A DNA stretch of 64,000 bases from Streptomyces hygroscopicus (GCF_026168105.1 NZ_LBMW01000016.1:62001-126000), one strand, 5' to 3'; counted from the first letter of the stretch, positions 40,321-49,815 are shown. Notes: generated by a model not told the origin, from the sequence alone. Made by a program: numbers and translations.

Positions 40321-40506
40321 ATGCCCCGCCTTGCTCTCTACGCCCTCGCCGTCTGCGCCCTCTCCGTGGCCGCGGCGGTCGTCTCCTTCGTCCAGGGCAG
40401 CTGGCTGGGGATCGTCTGGGTGCTGCTCGCGGGTCTGACGTCCAACATGGCCTGGTACTACGTGCGCCGCGGCCGGGCGGGCCGGGGTGGCTCGGTCACG
40501 GGCTGA
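40321..40506 (+). CDS. Small two-helix membrane protein
   Basis: A 61-aa protein with two hydrophobic helices (LALYALAVCALSVAAAVVSF and LGIVWVLLAGLTSNMAWYY) and an Arg/Gly-rich tail on the cytoplasmic side. ATG after CAGGAG. Downstream of npdG, so perhaps cotranscribed. Its 3' end overlaps the convergent site-2 protease gene by 11 bp. Function unknown. Confidence 0.72.
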   Translation: MPRLALYALAVCALSVAAAVVSFVQGSWLGIVWVLLAGLTSNMAWYYVRRGRAGRGGSVTG

Positions 40507-41296
40507 CCGAGCAGTAGGCGTTCGTGCCCTGCCAGAAGCGGTACAGCTCGTGACCGCAGTACTGGTCGACGTCGTCGATGCCCAGGGCGTGCAGGATCGA
40601 GCCGATCACGTCGAAGAACGCGCTGTTGACCGACGGCACCCACAGCAGCGCGAACACGAAGAGCAGGCCGAACGGCGCGAAGGGTTCCACCTGGCGCTTG
40701 ACGCCGTACGACAGCCAGGGCTCGATGACGCCGTAGCCGTCCAGGCCGGGCACCGGCAGGAAGTTCAGGATCGCGGCCGTCACCTGCAGCAGGGCGAGGA
40801 ACGCGAGGGCGTACCGGAAGTCCCTCGGGATGCCGTCCAGGGCGTGCAGCCAGAACGGTGCCGTGCACACCGCCGCGAACAGGACGTTCGTCAGCGGGCC
40901 CGCCGCGGAGATCAGGCTGTGCCGCCAGCGGCCCCGGATACGGCCCCGCTCGATGAAGACCGCGCCGCCCGGCAGACCGATCCCGCCCATGATCACGAAG
41001 ATCACCGGCAGCACGATGCTCAGCAGCGCATGCGTGTACTTCAGCGGATTGAGGGTGAGATAGCCCTTCGCGCCCACCGTGATGTCGCCGCTGTGCAGGG
41101 CGGTGCGCGCGTGCGCGTACTCGTGCAGGCACAGCGAGACGATCCACGCGGCGGTCACGAACAGGAACACGGCAACGCCGGGCCGCTCGGCGAAGCCGGT
41201 CCAGGTGGCCCAGCCGGTGACCGCCGTCACGGCCAGGAGCCCCGCGAAGACGGGGCTGATCCTCCGGTCGCTGCGCCGGGTGGCGGCGGTGGTCAT
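40496..41296 (-). CDS. Site-2 protease family (M50) membrane metallopeptidase
   Basis: A 266-aa intramembrane zinc protease. The HExxH motif is H58-E59-x-x-H62 (CLHEYAHA). The second motif is NFLPVPGLDGYG, giving the third ligand Asp. Five or six hydrophobic segments are visible and no PDZ domain, as in short Rip-like members. It would cleave a membrane-bound substrate such as an anti-sigma factor. ATG at 41296 with AGGAG upstream. Divergent from the AfsR-like gene. Confidence 0.87.
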   Translation of the reverse strand: MTTAATRRSDRRISPVFAGLLAVTAVTGWATWTGFAERPGVAVFLFVTAAWIVSLCLHEYAHARTALHSGDITVGAKGYLTLNPLKYTHALLSIVLPVIFVIMGGIGLPGGAVFIERGRIRGRWRHSLISAAGPLTNVLFAAVCTAPFWLHALDGIPRDFRYALAFLALLQVTAAILNFLPVPGLDGYGVIEPWLSYGVKRQVEPFAPFGLLFVFALLWVPSVNSAFFDVIGSILHALGIDDVDQYCGHELYRFWQGTNAYCSVSP

Positions 41297-41331
41297 GGGA
41301 CTCCTGGGTGCGTGGGACGGATGCGATGGTG

Positions 41332-41368
41332 GGTCGACCGTAGTCGTTAGGCTGTAGTCGAGTCGACC
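41332..41368. promoter_or_regulatory. Inverted repeat in the divergent promoter region
   Basis: GGTCGAC (41332-41338) and GTCGACC (41362-41368) enclose GTAGTCG twice (41340 and 41354) around TTAGGCT. It sits between the site-2 protease and the AfsR-like gene, so it could control both. The protein that binds it is unknown. Confidence 0.4.
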
Positions 41369-41380
41369 AAGGGGGTGGCC

Positions 41381-41494
41381 ATGACAATCGCTGAGGGCTG
41401 GGTCGAGGTTTTCCACGACAGGATCCACATGCCCAGGAGCGCGCGCCTCCGGCCGGCGAGGAGCGGGCCGGCCTTCCGCTTCACGCAGGTCTGA
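41381..41494 (+). CDS. Possible 37-aa leader ORF before the AfsR-like gene
   Basis: ATG at 41381 follows GGGGG by 5 bases and opens a 37-codon frame starting MTIAEGWVEVFHDR and ending FRFTQV. It is basic and not membrane-like. Its stop is 5 bases before the earliest GTG of the regulator gene, so it could be a small coupled protein or a leader peptide. Whether it is translated is unproven. Confidence 0.4.
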   Translation: MTIAEGWVEVFHDRIHMPRSARLRPARSGPAFRFTQV

Positions 41495-41529
41495 AACCCG
41501 TGAGCAGTGCGGGGGTTCCGCCGGAGACA

Positions 41530-44500
41530 ATGATGCCCGTGCGCTACCGCATCCTCGGCACCACCCAGGCACTCCGCGCCGACGGCACGCCCGTCCCGGT
41601 GGGCGGGGCCCGGCTGCGTGCCCTGCTGACCGTGCTCGCCCTGCGGACCGGCCGGACCGTCCCCGCCGCCGTCCTGGTCGACGAGGTGTGGGGCGGCGAA
41701 CCACCCGCCGACGCCACCGGCGCCCTGCAGGCGCTGGTCGGGCGGCTGCGCCGGACCCTCGGAGCGGACGCGGTGGAGTCGGCCGACGGCGGCTACCGGC
41801 TGGCGGCGGCGCCGGACGACATAGACCTGCACCGCTTCGAGCGGCTCGCCGGGGAGGGCCTGCGGGCCCTGGCCGACGCCGACCCCGAGAAGGCGGCGGT
41901 CGTCCTCGACGACGCTCTCGCCCTGTGGCACGGGCCCGCGCTCGCCGACCTGCCCGACCGCACCGCCGAGTCGGCCCGCTGGGAGACCCGCCGCCACGAC
42001 GTGCGCCGCGCCCGGCTGAGCGCCGCCCTCGCGCTCGGCCACGGCGAGCGGCATCTGCCCGAGTTGACCGCCCTGTGCGACATCCACCCCCTGGACGAGC
42101 CCCTCCAGGCCCTGCGCCTGCGCGCCCTGCGGGATGCCGGCCGCCCGGCGGAGGCACTGGCCGCCTACGCGGAGGTACGCCAGCTGCTCGCGGACCGTCT
42201 CGGCTCGGACCCCGGGCCCGAACTGCGGGCGCTTTACAGTGAGTTGCTGCGTGGCCCGGAGACCGTGCCGTCGCCCGCCCCGTTCGGCGCCGTCCCGCCC
42301 CCGGACGAGGTGACCCCCTCCGCACCGGCGGCCCCCGGCAACCTCCGCGCCCGTCTGACCTCCTTCGTCGGGCGGGACGCCGACATCGACACGCTCCGCG
42401 GTGATCTCGCCGGGGCGCGGCTGGTCACCCTGCTCGGGCCGGGCGGCGCCGGGAAGACACGGCTGTCGCAGGAGGCGGCCGAGGCCCTGGCGGACGCGCC
42501 CCGGGACGGGGTGTGGATGGCCGAGCTGGCGCCGGTCGACGATCCGGAGGCCGTGCCCGAGGCCGTGCTCACCGCCGTCGGGGCGCGCGAGACCGTGCTG
42601 CGGGGCGCGGGCGCCGAGGAGATGCGCGCGGTCGCCGACCGGCACGACGACCCCCTGGTCCGCCTCGCCGAGCACTGCGCACGGCGCCGCATGCTGCTCA
42701 TCCTCGACAACTGCGAACACGTCGTGGACGCCGCCGCCCGGCTCGTCGAGCACCTCCTCGAGCGCTGCCCCGGACTGACGGTTCTCGCCACCAGCCGCGA
42801 ACCCCTCGGCGTCCCGGGGGAGTTGCTGCGTCCGGTCGAGCCGCTGCCGCAGCCGTACGCGCTGAAGCTGCTCGCCGACCGCGGCGCCGCGGCCCGCCCC
42901 GGCTTCCGTGTGCAGGACGACCCCGAGGCCGCCGCAGAGATCTGCCGCCGCCTGGACGGACTGCCACTCGCCATCGAGCTGGCGGCGGCCCGGCTGCGGA
43001 TACTGTCGCCCCGGCAGATCGCCGACCGGCTCGACGACCGCTTCCGCCTGCTCACCTCCGGCAGCCGCACGGTGCTGCCCCGGCAGCAGACCCTGCGGGC
43101 CGTCGTCGACTGGTCCTGGGACCTGCTGGACGCCGAGGAACGCGCGGTGCTGCGCCGGCTGTCCGTCTTCTCGGGCGGCTGCGACCTCACCGCCGCCGAA
43201 GCCGTGTGCGGGCCCGCGGCACTGGAGGCGGTCGCCTCCCTCGTCGACAAGTCCCTGGTGGTGGCGGCCCCATCGGGCGACGGCGGGATGCGCTACCGGC
43301 TTCTGGAGACCGTCGCCGAGTACGCCGGTGAACGCCTCGACGAGTCCGGGGAGCGGGCCGGAGCCGAGCGCTCCCACCTCACCTACTACCGAGAACTCGC
43401 CCGCACCACCGACCCGTTGCTGCGCTCGTCGGGACAGCGCGCCGCGGTGGACCGGCTCCAGGTGGAGTACGAGAACCTGCGCACGGCCCTGCGCCACGCC
43501 GTCGCAGCCCGCGACGAGCAGGAGGCGCTGTGCCTGCTGCTGTCGCTGGCCTGGTACTGGCAGATGCGCGACCTGCGCACCGAGGCCCGCACCTGGTCCG
43601 GCGCGGTCATCGCCCTCGGCCCGGACCCCTTCGCGTCGCCCGCCCGGCCGGTGCCGGACCTCCCCGAGCGGTGCACCGACAACCCGCCGCCGATGCGTCC
43701 GGAGATCCTCGGCGAGGCCCGCCGCGGCGCCCATCTCGTCCACCTGGCCTGCATGGACATGGACCTCGGGTCATGGGAGACGCCGCAGGCCAAGGAGAAG
43801 CTGCGCGTCATCAGCGAGACCTACGGCCCGGGCCAGCCGCAGACCTGCCGAGTGCCCGGCTTCCTGTGGTTCTTCGCCGTTCTGCTCACCGCCGACCTGG
43901 ACCGTCTGCGCACGGTCCTGGACGAGACCGTCCGAACGTGCCGCGCGCTCGGCTATACCTGGGAGCTGGCCCAGACCCTGCAGATGCGGGCCAACATCCT
44001 CGCCAACCGCAGCCACTGGGCGGGCGACGCGGGCCGGGACGCCGACGAGGCGCTGGAGATCTTCCGCCGGATCGGGGACACCTGGGGCGCGGCCGAGGCC
44101 CTGTCCGCCCGCGGCGAGGCCCGCGAACGGCTCGGCGACTACCTGCTCGCCGCCGCCGACTACGAGGCCGCCATGGAGTACGCCGAACGGCTCGGCGCCC
44201 GCTCCCAGATGGCCGTGCTCGGCGCACGCCTCGGCAGCGTCCTGCTCGACGCGGGGGAGAGCGAGAAGGGCGAGCGGCTGCTGCGCCAGGTCATCGAGGA
44301 GGCCCCCGGCTCGTTCAACGACGCCATGCCCGCCGCCCGCATCTTCCTGGCGATGTGGCTCAGCCGCACCGGCCGGGTGGCCGAGGCGCGCGAGCAGGTC
44401 CGGCTGGTGCGAAGGGACTTCGAGGCTGTCGCCTTCGTGGTCTTCGAAGGCATGGTGCTCGGCATCGAAGCCTGGCTGGACGCGGTGGACGAGCGGTATC

Positions 44501-44832
44501 CGGAGGCCCTGGCCAAGGTACGCACGGCGCTCGAGCGGGCCTCGGACCTGATGACCTCGGTGATCGCGCCGCACATGGCCTCCGTGCAACTGACGACCGC
44601 CGCGATCGCGCTCACCGGTGTGGACGGCGGCAGCCGCGCCCGGGACGCGGCCAGATGCCTGGGCGCCGCCGACCACCTGCTGCCGCTCGGGCACTTCCGC
44701 AGTCCGGCGGAGCGCGAGGCCCGCGCCGAGGCAGAGGCGGGCGCGCGGGCCGTGCTGGGCGACGCGGCGTACGAGGCCGCGCACGCGGAGGGCGGCGGGC
44801 TCTCCGTCGAGGAGGCCGCCGCCCTCGTCTGA
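41530..44832 (+). CDS. AfsR/SARP-type transcriptional regulator with NTPase domain
   Basis: About 1100 aa. Domains in order: an OmpR-type winged helix (about 5-85: YRILGTTQALRADG ... DEVWGGEPP), a bacterial transcriptional activation domain (about 95-240: RFERLAGEGLRALAD ... LGSDPGPELRALYSELL), a P-loop NTPase (LLGPGGAGKTRLSQEAAE at about 300; LLILDNCEH as Walker B; TSREPLGV; GLPLAIELAAARL), then TPR-like helices to the end. It is the AfsR layout. ATGs at 41530 and 41533 share GGAG upstream; a GTG at 41500 is also in frame. Followed after 28 bp by the convergent ABC permease gene. Target genes unknown. Confidence 0.9.
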   Translation: MMPVRYRILGTTQALRADGTPVPVGGARLRALLTVLALRTGRTVPAAVLVDEVWGGEPPADATGALQALVGRLRRTLGADAVESADGGYRLAAAPDDIDLHRFERLAGEGLRALADADPEKAAVVLDDALALWHGPALADLPDRTAESARWETRRHDVRRARLSAALALGHGERHLPELTALCDIHPLDEPLQALRLRALRDAGRPAEALAAYAEVRQLLADRLGSDPGPELRALYSELLRGPETVPSPAPFGAVPPPDEVTPSAPAAPGNLRARLTSFVGRDADIDTLRGDLAGARLVTLLGPGGAGKTRLSQEAAEALADAPRDGVWMAELAPVDDPEAVPEAVLTAVGARETVLRGAGAEEMRAVADRHDDPLVRLAEHCARRRMLLILDNCEHVVDAAARLVEHLLERCPGLTVLATSREPLGVPGELLRPVEPLPQPYALKLLADRGAAARPGFRVQDDPEAAAEICRRLDGLPLAIELAAARLRILSPRQIADRLDDRFRLLTSGSRTVLPRQQTLRAVVDWSWDLLDAEERAVLRRLSVFSGGCDLTAAEAVCGPAALEAVASLVDKSLVVAAPSGDGGMRYRLLETVAEYAGERLDESGERAGAERSHLTYYRELARTTDPLLRSSGQRAAVDRLQVEYENLRTALRHAVAARDEQEALCLLLSLAWYWQMRDLRTEARTWSGAVIALGPDPFASPARPVPDLPERCTDNPPPMRPEILGEARRGAHLVHLACMDMDLGSWETPQAKEKLRVISETYGPGQPQTCRVPGFLWFFAVLLTADLDRLRTVLDETVRTCRALGYTWELAQTLQMRANILANRSHWAGDAGRDADEALEIFRRIGDTWGAAEALSARGEARERLGDYLLAAADYEAAMEYAERLGARSQMAVLGARLGSVLLDAGESEKGERLLRQVIEEAPGSFNDAMPAARIFLAMWLSRTGRVAEAREQVRLVRRDFEAVAFVVFEGMVLGIEAWLDAVDERYPEALAKVRTALERASDLMTSVIAPHMASVQLTTAAIALTGVDGGSRARDAARCLGAADHLLPLGHFRSPAEREARAEAEAGARAVLGDAAYEAAHAEGGGLSVEEAAALV

Positions 44833-44860
44833 CGCGGACCGGTGGTGCTGCCGGTGCGGG

Positions 44861-45682
44861 TCAGGTCTTGGTGGTGAACTTTCGGATGGCGATCGGCGCC
44901 ATGACCGCCGTGATCACGGCCGACCAGATCAGCGTGATGAGCACGTCGTGGGCGACCGGCAGGCCCCCGTTCATCAGGCCGCGGGCGGCGTCCGCGAGCG
45001 TCGACAGCGGGTTGTAGTCGGTGAAGGCCTTGAGCCAACCCGGCATGGTGGACGGCGGAGAGAAGATCGACGACCCGAACTGCAGGGGCATCAGCACGAG
45101 GAACCCCATTCCCTGGATGGCCTGGGCGCTCTTCATCACCACGCCCATGGTCAGGAAGATCCACATGATGGAGGAGCCGAAGACCATCGCGAGCCCGATG
45201 GCCTCGAACAGCCCTGTCACATCGGCGACGGACAGACCCAGTGAGAAGCCGACCCCGAGCAGGATCGCGGTGGCGACCAGCATCCGGCCGATCTCGACCG
45301 TGATCTTGGCGATCAGGACCGAGGAACGGGCGATCGGCAGGGACCGGAAGCGGTCCATCACGCCCGTCTGGAAGTCCTGGTTGAAGCCGGTGCCGACGCC
45401 CATGGCGATGTTCATGCCCATCATGGCCATCAGCCCGGGGACCACGTAGTTGACGTACTGTTCCTGGTGGCCCTTGCCGGCGATCGCGCCGCCGAAGACG
45501 AAGACGAACAGCAGGCAGAAGACGATCGGGAACAGGATCGCGTCGAACATCGACTCCGGGTCCTGACGGATCCACAGCAGGTTGCGGCGGACCAGGGCGC
45601 CGATGTGGCGCAGATTGCCGCGCAGTCCGATCCGCCCTTCGGCGGCCGGCGCGGTGGGTGCGGTAAGGGTGGCGGCGGTCAT
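44861..45682 (-). CDS. ABC-2 type transporter permease (DrrB-like)
   Basis: A 273-aa membrane protein with six hydrophobic segments, typical ABC-2 permease. Features: RNLLWIRQDPESMFDAILFPIVF near the start and the conserved DYNPLSTLADAARGL before the last helix. It overlaps the ATPase gene by 4 bp, so the two form one exporter like daunorubicin DrrAB. The exported substrate cannot be told; lipids or drugs are usual. Confidence 0.9.
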   Translation of the reverse strand: MTAATLTAPTAPAAEGRIGLRGNLRHIGALVRRNLLWIRQDPESMFDAILFPIVFCLLFVFVFGGAIAGKGHQEQYVNYVVPGLMAMMGMNIAMGVGTGFNQDFQTGVMDRFRSLPIARSSVLIAKITVEIGRMLVATAILLGVGFSLGLSVADVTGLFEAIGLAMVFGSSIMWIFLTMGVVMKSAQAIQGMGFLVLMPLQFGSSIFSPPSTMPGWLKAFTDYNPLSTLADAARGLMNGGLPVAHDVLITLIWSAVITAVMAPIAIRKFTTKT

Positions 45683-46704
45683 GCGGCGACCTCCTCACGG
45701 GCGGGGGACGCGTCCTGCGGGGCACTGGCCTTGTGGCCGGTGAGGGACAGGAACACCTCGTCCAGGCTGGGCAGTTCGGTGGCGATGTCGGCGAGCGTGA
45801 TGCCGCGCGCGGTCAGCGCGCCGACCACCGCGGTCAGCTGCTCGTCGCTGAGGATCGGCACCAGCACGGTGCCGGTCTCGGTGTCCACGGTCGCGTTGCC
45901 GGGACCGGTGAGGCCGAACTCGTCGAGCGCCGTGGCGGTCGGGCGCAGCTCCATCGGGTCCGCGGGGCGGATGCGGAGCGTACGGCCGCCGACCTTCGCC
46001 TTGAGTTCGTCGATGCGGCCGCCGGCGATGACCTTGCCGCGGTCGATGACGGTCAGTTCGGAGGCCAGCTGCTCGGCCTCCTCCATGTACTGGGTGGTGA
46101 GCAGCACCGTCGCGCCCTCGGCGACCATCCGCTTGACCTCGGTCCACACCTCGTTGCGGGTGCGCGGGTCCAGGCCGGTGGTCGGCTCGTCCAGGTACAG
46201 GACGGCCGGGTGCCCGATCATCGAGGCGGCGAGGTCGAGGCGCCGTCGCATACCGCCGGAGTACGTGGATGCCGGGCGCTTGGCGGCCTCCGTGAGCGAG
46301 AACCGCTCCAGGAGCCCGTCGGCCCGGGCCCGGGCCTCCTTGCGCGGCAGGTCGAGGAGCCGGCCGATCATGTAGAGGTTCTCGTACCCGGAGAGTTTCT
46401 CGTCGACCGACGCGTACTGGCCGGTGAGACCGATCACGCGCCGGGTCTGGCGCGGCTGCCGGACGACGTCGTAACCGGCGACCGTCGCCTGGCCGGCGTC
46501 CGGGGTGATGAGGGTGGACAGGCAGCGGACCAGGGTGGTCTTGCCGGCGCCGTTCGGCCCGAGCACGCCGAGGACCGTGCCCTCGCGGACATCCAGGTCG
46601 ACGCCGTTCAGCGCCTTGGTCTCGCCGTAGTGCTTGACCAGCCCCCGTACGGTGACGGCCGCGTCCGGGGCGGCGTCGCTGGGGTTGTTGTCGATTCGCG
46701 TCAT
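45679..46704 (-). CDS. ABC transporter ATPase (DrrA-like)
   Basis: A 341-aa ATPase. Walker A GPNGAGKTT (about 48-56), signature YSGGMRRRLDLA, Walker B VLYLDEPTTGLDP. The C-terminal 100 residues hold the DrrA-type regulatory domain (LRPTATALDEFGLTG ... LPSLDEVFLSLTGH). ATG at 46704; the open frame upstream to 46950 is Arg-rich and runs through a repeat region, so it was rejected. Coupled to the permease by ATGA overlap. Confidence 0.92.
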   Translation of the reverse strand: MTRIDNNPSDAAPDAAVTVRGLVKHYGETKALNGVDLDVREGTVLGVLGPNGAGKTTLVRCLSTLITPDAGQATVAGYDVVRQPRQTRRVIGLTGQYASVDEKLSGYENLYMIGRLLDLPRKEARARADGLLERFSLTEAAKRPASTYSGGMRRRLDLAASMIGHPAVLYLDEPTTGLDPRTRNEVWTEVKRMVAEGATVLLTTQYMEEAEQLASELTVIDRGKVIAGGRIDELKAKVGGRTLRIRPADPMELRPTATALDEFGLTGPGNATVDTETGTVLVPILSDEQLTAVVGALTARGITLADIATELPSLDEVFLSLTGHKASAPQDASPAREEVAA

Positions 46705-46724
46705 GCCGACCAAGGTGTCAGCCG

Positions 46725-46785
46725 CCACCGACAAACCACCGACAGACCGCCGACAGCCACCGATGAGCCGCCGACAGCGAGGAAG
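46725..46785. repeat. Degenerate CCGACAG-type direct repeats
   Basis: A run of spaced short repeats of the form CCGMCGACAG or CCACCGAC, three to five copies, lies just upstream of the ATPase start. Too degenerate to define exact units. It may be a slipped array like others in this window. Confidence 0.5.
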
Positions 46786-46800
46786 GAAAAAGGGGGCAAG

Positions 46801-46856
46801 CAGCCCGCCGACGGGGGAAGATCGGCGGGCTGCTGCGCGCCCCGTGGGCGGGGCGC
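46801..46856 (-). terminator. Two hairpins downstream of panB
   Basis: CAGCCCGCCGA/TCGGCGGGCTG (46801-46832) and GCGCCCCG/CGGGGCGC (46837-46856) are perfect stems. They lie past the panB stop on the minus strand and before the ABC operon start. No T-run is present, which is usual for this GC content. Confidence 0.55.
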
Positions 46857-46962
46857 CTCGTAAGGGGTGCGGGACGGACACGTCCTGCGGCTGCGTCGCG
46901 TGGACGCGACCGGCCACAGACGACGGCCCGCAGTCAGCCGACTGCCGCACCCCGCAGCAGGC

Positions 46963-47850
46963 TCAGTGGACGGAGTGCTCCTCGAGCGGGAACGTTCCGC
47001 CCACCACGTCCTCGGCAAACGCCTTCGCCGCGTCGCCCATGACCTGTCGCAGGTCCGCGTACTTCTTCACGAACTTCGGAACCCGGCCACCGGTCAGCCC
47101 CAGCATGTCGGTCCACACCAGGACCTGCGCGTCCGTCTCCGGTCCCGCGCCGATGCCGACGGTCGGGATGTGGAGCGTCCGCGTGACCTCGGCGGCCAGC
47201 TCCGCCGGGACCAGCTCCAGGACGACCGCGAACGCGCCCGCGTCCTGCACGGCCTTGGCGTCCCGCAGCAGCTTGTGCGCCGCCTCGTCGCCGCGGCCCT
47301 GTACGCGGTAGCCCATGGTGTTCACGGACTGCGGGGTCAGGCCGATGTGCGCCATGACCGGGATGCCGGACTCCACCAGCAGCTCGATCTGGTCGTGCGA
47401 GCGCTCGCCGCCCTCCAGCTTCACGGCGCCGACCCCGGCCTCCTTCACCAGGCGGGTGGCCGAGCGCAGCGCCTGCACCGGGCCCTCCTGGTACGAGCCG
47501 AAGGGCAGGTCGCCGACGATCAGGGCACGCTGGGTGCCCCGTACGACCGCGGCCGCGAGCATGGTCATCTCGTCGAGGGTGACGGGTACCGTCGTCTCGT
47601 ACCCGAGGTGGCAGTTGCCCGCCGAGTCGCCGACGAGCATGACCGGGATGCCGGCCTCGTCGAACACGGACGCGGTCATCGCGTCGTAGGCGGTGAGCAT
47701 GGGCCACTTCTCGCCGCGCTCCTTGGCGGCGGTGATGTCGCGCACGGTGATGCGGCGGGTGCTCTTGCCTCCGTACAGCGCCTTGCTGCTGTCGGAGGGC
47801 CTGAGCGCACCCTGAGCGGGCTGCCCCTGGGCAGCCGGAAGCTGCGTCAT
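46963..47850 (-). CDS. panB: 3-methyl-2-oxobutanoate hydroxymethyltransferase
   Basis: A 295-aa PanB. It makes ketopantoate from 3-methyl-2-oxobutanoate and methylene-tetrahydrofolate, the first step of pantothenate and CoA synthesis. Recognisable blocks are MLTAYDAMTASVFDEAGIPVMLVGDSAGN, GDLPFGSYQ, KLEGGE, MAHIGLTPQSVN and GIGAGPETDAQVLVWTDMLGL. The start at 47850 has AAGGAG 8 bases upstream. The 20-residue N-terminal extension before YGGKSTRRITVRDI is normal for actinobacteria. Confidence 0.95.
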   Translation of the reverse strand: MTQLPAAQGQPAQGALRPSDSSKALYGGKSTRRITVRDITAAKERGEKWPMLTAYDAMTASVFDEAGIPVMLVGDSAGNCHLGYETTVPVTLDEMTMLAAAVVRGTQRALIVGDLPFGSYQEGPVQALRSATRLVKEAGVGAVKLEGGERSHDQIELLVESGIPVMAHIGLTPQSVNTMGYRVQGRGDEAAHKLLRDAKAVQDAGAFAVVLELVPAELAAEVTRTLHIPTVGIGAGPETDAQVLVWTDMLGLTGGRVPKFVKKYADLRQVMGDAAKAFAEDVVGGTFPLEEHSVH

Positions 47851-48082
47851 CGCAACGGCTCCTTCGGTCATCTCGAGGCGCCCTGACGGCGTCCCCGGAT
47901 CACCCCCCATGGTGGCACTTCGTGCCACGCGCGGCTAGAGCAGGGCGCACCCGGCGCTTCCCTCCGGCCGGCGCCCCCCTCGCCCGGGACCGCCGCCCGT
48001 CCCGAGCGCGGCGGGTCCTGCATCTCCAGTCCTAGGCCCTTTCATACGTGACCTAGGTCTCTTCTTAAGGTCTCCGTAAAGG

Positions 48083-48110
48083 TTGAAGATACGAGACCGT
48101 TCCGTATCGG
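48083..48110. promoter_or_regulatory. Inverted repeat over the EmrB-type pump promoter
   Basis: GATACG (48088-48093) and CGTATC (48103-48108) face each other across 9 bases. A TTGAAG (48083) and TATCGG (48105) at 16-bp spacing would place it over a -35/-10 pair, just before the pump start at 48132. The TetR-type protein at 49816 is the likely ligand-sensing repressor. Confidence 0.5.
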
Positions 48111-48131
48111 AATTCACCTACGCTCATAGCC

Positions 48132-49724
48132 ATGACTACCCCTGCTGCCACCGTCGAACGGCGGGTGCCCGAGGCGGTGCACCGGCGTCGGTGGGCCATC
48201 CTCGGCGTGCTGATGCTCAGCCTGCTGATCGTGGTGCTCGACAACTCCATCCTGAACGTCGCGATCAAGACCATCTCCACCCCCGCGCCGACGGGCCTGG
48301 GCGCCACCCAGAGCGAGCTGGAGTGGGCCATCAACGCCTACACGCTCGTCTTCGCCGGGCTGCTGTTCACCGCGGGCCTCCTGGGCGACCGCCTGGGCCG
48401 CAAGAAGACGCTGCTGGCCGGCCTCGCGGTGTTCGGAGCGGGGTCGGCGCTCGCCGCCGAGTCGGGCTCGCCGACGCAGCTCATCGCGTTCCGTGCGGTC
48501 ATGGGCCTCGGCGCCGCCTTCGTGATGCCCGCGACGCTCGCCGTCCTCATGAACGTCTTCGAGCGCGAGGAGCAGCCCAAGGCCATCGGCATCTGGGCGG
48601 GCGGCGTCGGTCTCGCCATCGCCATAGGGCCGATCACCGGTGGTGTGCTCCTCGACCACTTCTGGTGGGGCTCCGTCTTCCTGATCAACGTGCCGATCGT
48701 GGTCCTCGCGCTGGTCCTGATGGTCTGGCTGGTCCCCGACTCCCGTGACCCCCGCCCCGGCCGCGTCGACCCCGTCGGTGTCGTCCTGTCGGTGGTCGGC
48801 CTGGTGCTGCTCGTCTACGGCATCATCAAGGGCGGCCAGCTCGCCGACTTCACCGACACCAAGGTCCTCGCGACCATCGCCGCCGGTCTCGCCGTCCTCG
48901 CGTTCTTCGTCGTGTACGAGAAGCGCAGCGACCACCCGTCCATCGACGTCACGTACTTCAAGAACAAGGTCTTCTCCGCCGCCATCGCCGCGATCGCGCT
49001 GGTCTTCTTCGCGCTGATGGGCGTGACCTTCTTCTCCGTCTTCTACACCCAGAGCGTGCGGGGCTACACACCGCTGCAGACCGGTCTGCTGATGCTGCCG
49101 CTGGCGGCCGCGCAGATGATCTTCGCGCCGCGGGCCCGGCTGCTGGTCGACCGCTTCGGCAACAAGGCCACGACCACCGCCGGCATGGTCATCATCGCCG
49201 CGATGCTCGCCGCGTTCGCCGCCCTGCAGGCGGACACGCCGATCTGGGTCCTCGAGGTCGTCTTCTTCCTCATGGGTACCGGCATGGCGCACATCATGAC
49301 GCCGACCAGCGTCGTCATCATGCAGGCGCTGCCCCGCGAGAAGGCGGGCTCCGCGTCCGCGCTCAGCAACACCTTCCGTCAGGTGGGCGGTGCGCTCGGC
49401 ATCGCGGTCCTCGGCTCGGTCCTGTCGACGACGTACCGTGACGGCATCCAGGACAAGCTGTCCCTCCTCCCGGCGGGCATCCGCCACACCGCGGGCGAGT
49501 CGATCGAGGCGACGCTCGGCGTGGCCGCGAAGCTCGGCCCGAACGGCAAGGCCCTCGTCTCCCCGGCCAACGACGCGTTCCTGCACGCGATGCACGTCAC
49601 CGCGCTGTGCGGTGCGGGCGTGGCGGTGCTCGGCGCGGTCGTCGTGGCGCTGTTCCTGCCCGGGAAGATCCCGGCGCCGGACAGTGGCCGGGAAGAGACG
49701 GAACTGGTCGGCGCGGAGCACTGA
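48132..49724 (+). CDS. MFS multidrug exporter, EmrB/QacA (DHA2) family
   Basis: A 530-aa membrane protein with 14 predicted helices. Motifs: LDNSILNVAIKTI at helix 1 (motif D1-like), GDRLGRKKTLLAGL (motif A), RAVMGLGAAFVMPATLAVLMNVF and GGVGLAIAIGPITGGVLLDHFWWGSVFLINVP (motif C). These are typical of DHA2 proton-driven drug pumps. ATG at 48132. A TetR-type regulator follows after 91 bp on the same strand, a common pump-regulator pair. Confidence 0.92.
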   Translation: MTTPAATVERRVPEAVHRRRWAILGVLMLSLLIVVLDNSILNVAIKTISTPAPTGLGATQSELEWAINAYTLVFAGLLFTAGLLGDRLGRKKTLLAGLAVFGAGSALAAESGSPTQLIAFRAVMGLGAAFVMPATLAVLMNVFEREEQPKAIGIWAGGVGLAIAIGPITGGVLLDHFWWGSVFLINVPIVVLALVLMVWLVPDSRDPRPGRVDPVGVVLSVVGLVLLVYGIIKGGQLADFTDTKVLATIAAGLAVLAFFVVYEKRSDHPSIDVTYFKNKVFSAAIAAIALVFFALMGVTFFSVFYTQSVRGYTPLQTGLLMLPLAAAQMIFAPRARLLVDRFGNKATTTAGMVIIAAMLAAFAALQADTPIWVLEVVFFLMGTGMAHIMTPTSVVIMQALPREKAGSASALSNTFRQVGGALGIAVLGSVLSTTYRDGIQDKLSLLPAGIRHTAGESIEATLGVAAKLGPNGKALVSPANDAFLHAMHVTALCGAGVAVLGAVVVALFLPGKIPAPDSGREETELVGAEH

Positions 49725-49815
49725 CGGCAGGTCAGGACGGGCACTCGGGGGGCCGGGTGCCCGTTCAGGCGTTCACCGGGAGAATCATCGCAGCGCAGCA
49801 AGGACGGAGTCGAAT

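Noticed and set aside
46705..46950. N-terminal extension of the DrrA-like ATPase
   Set aside because: Arg- and Ser-rich translation through short repeats and hairpins, not protein-like; the family starts near 46704.
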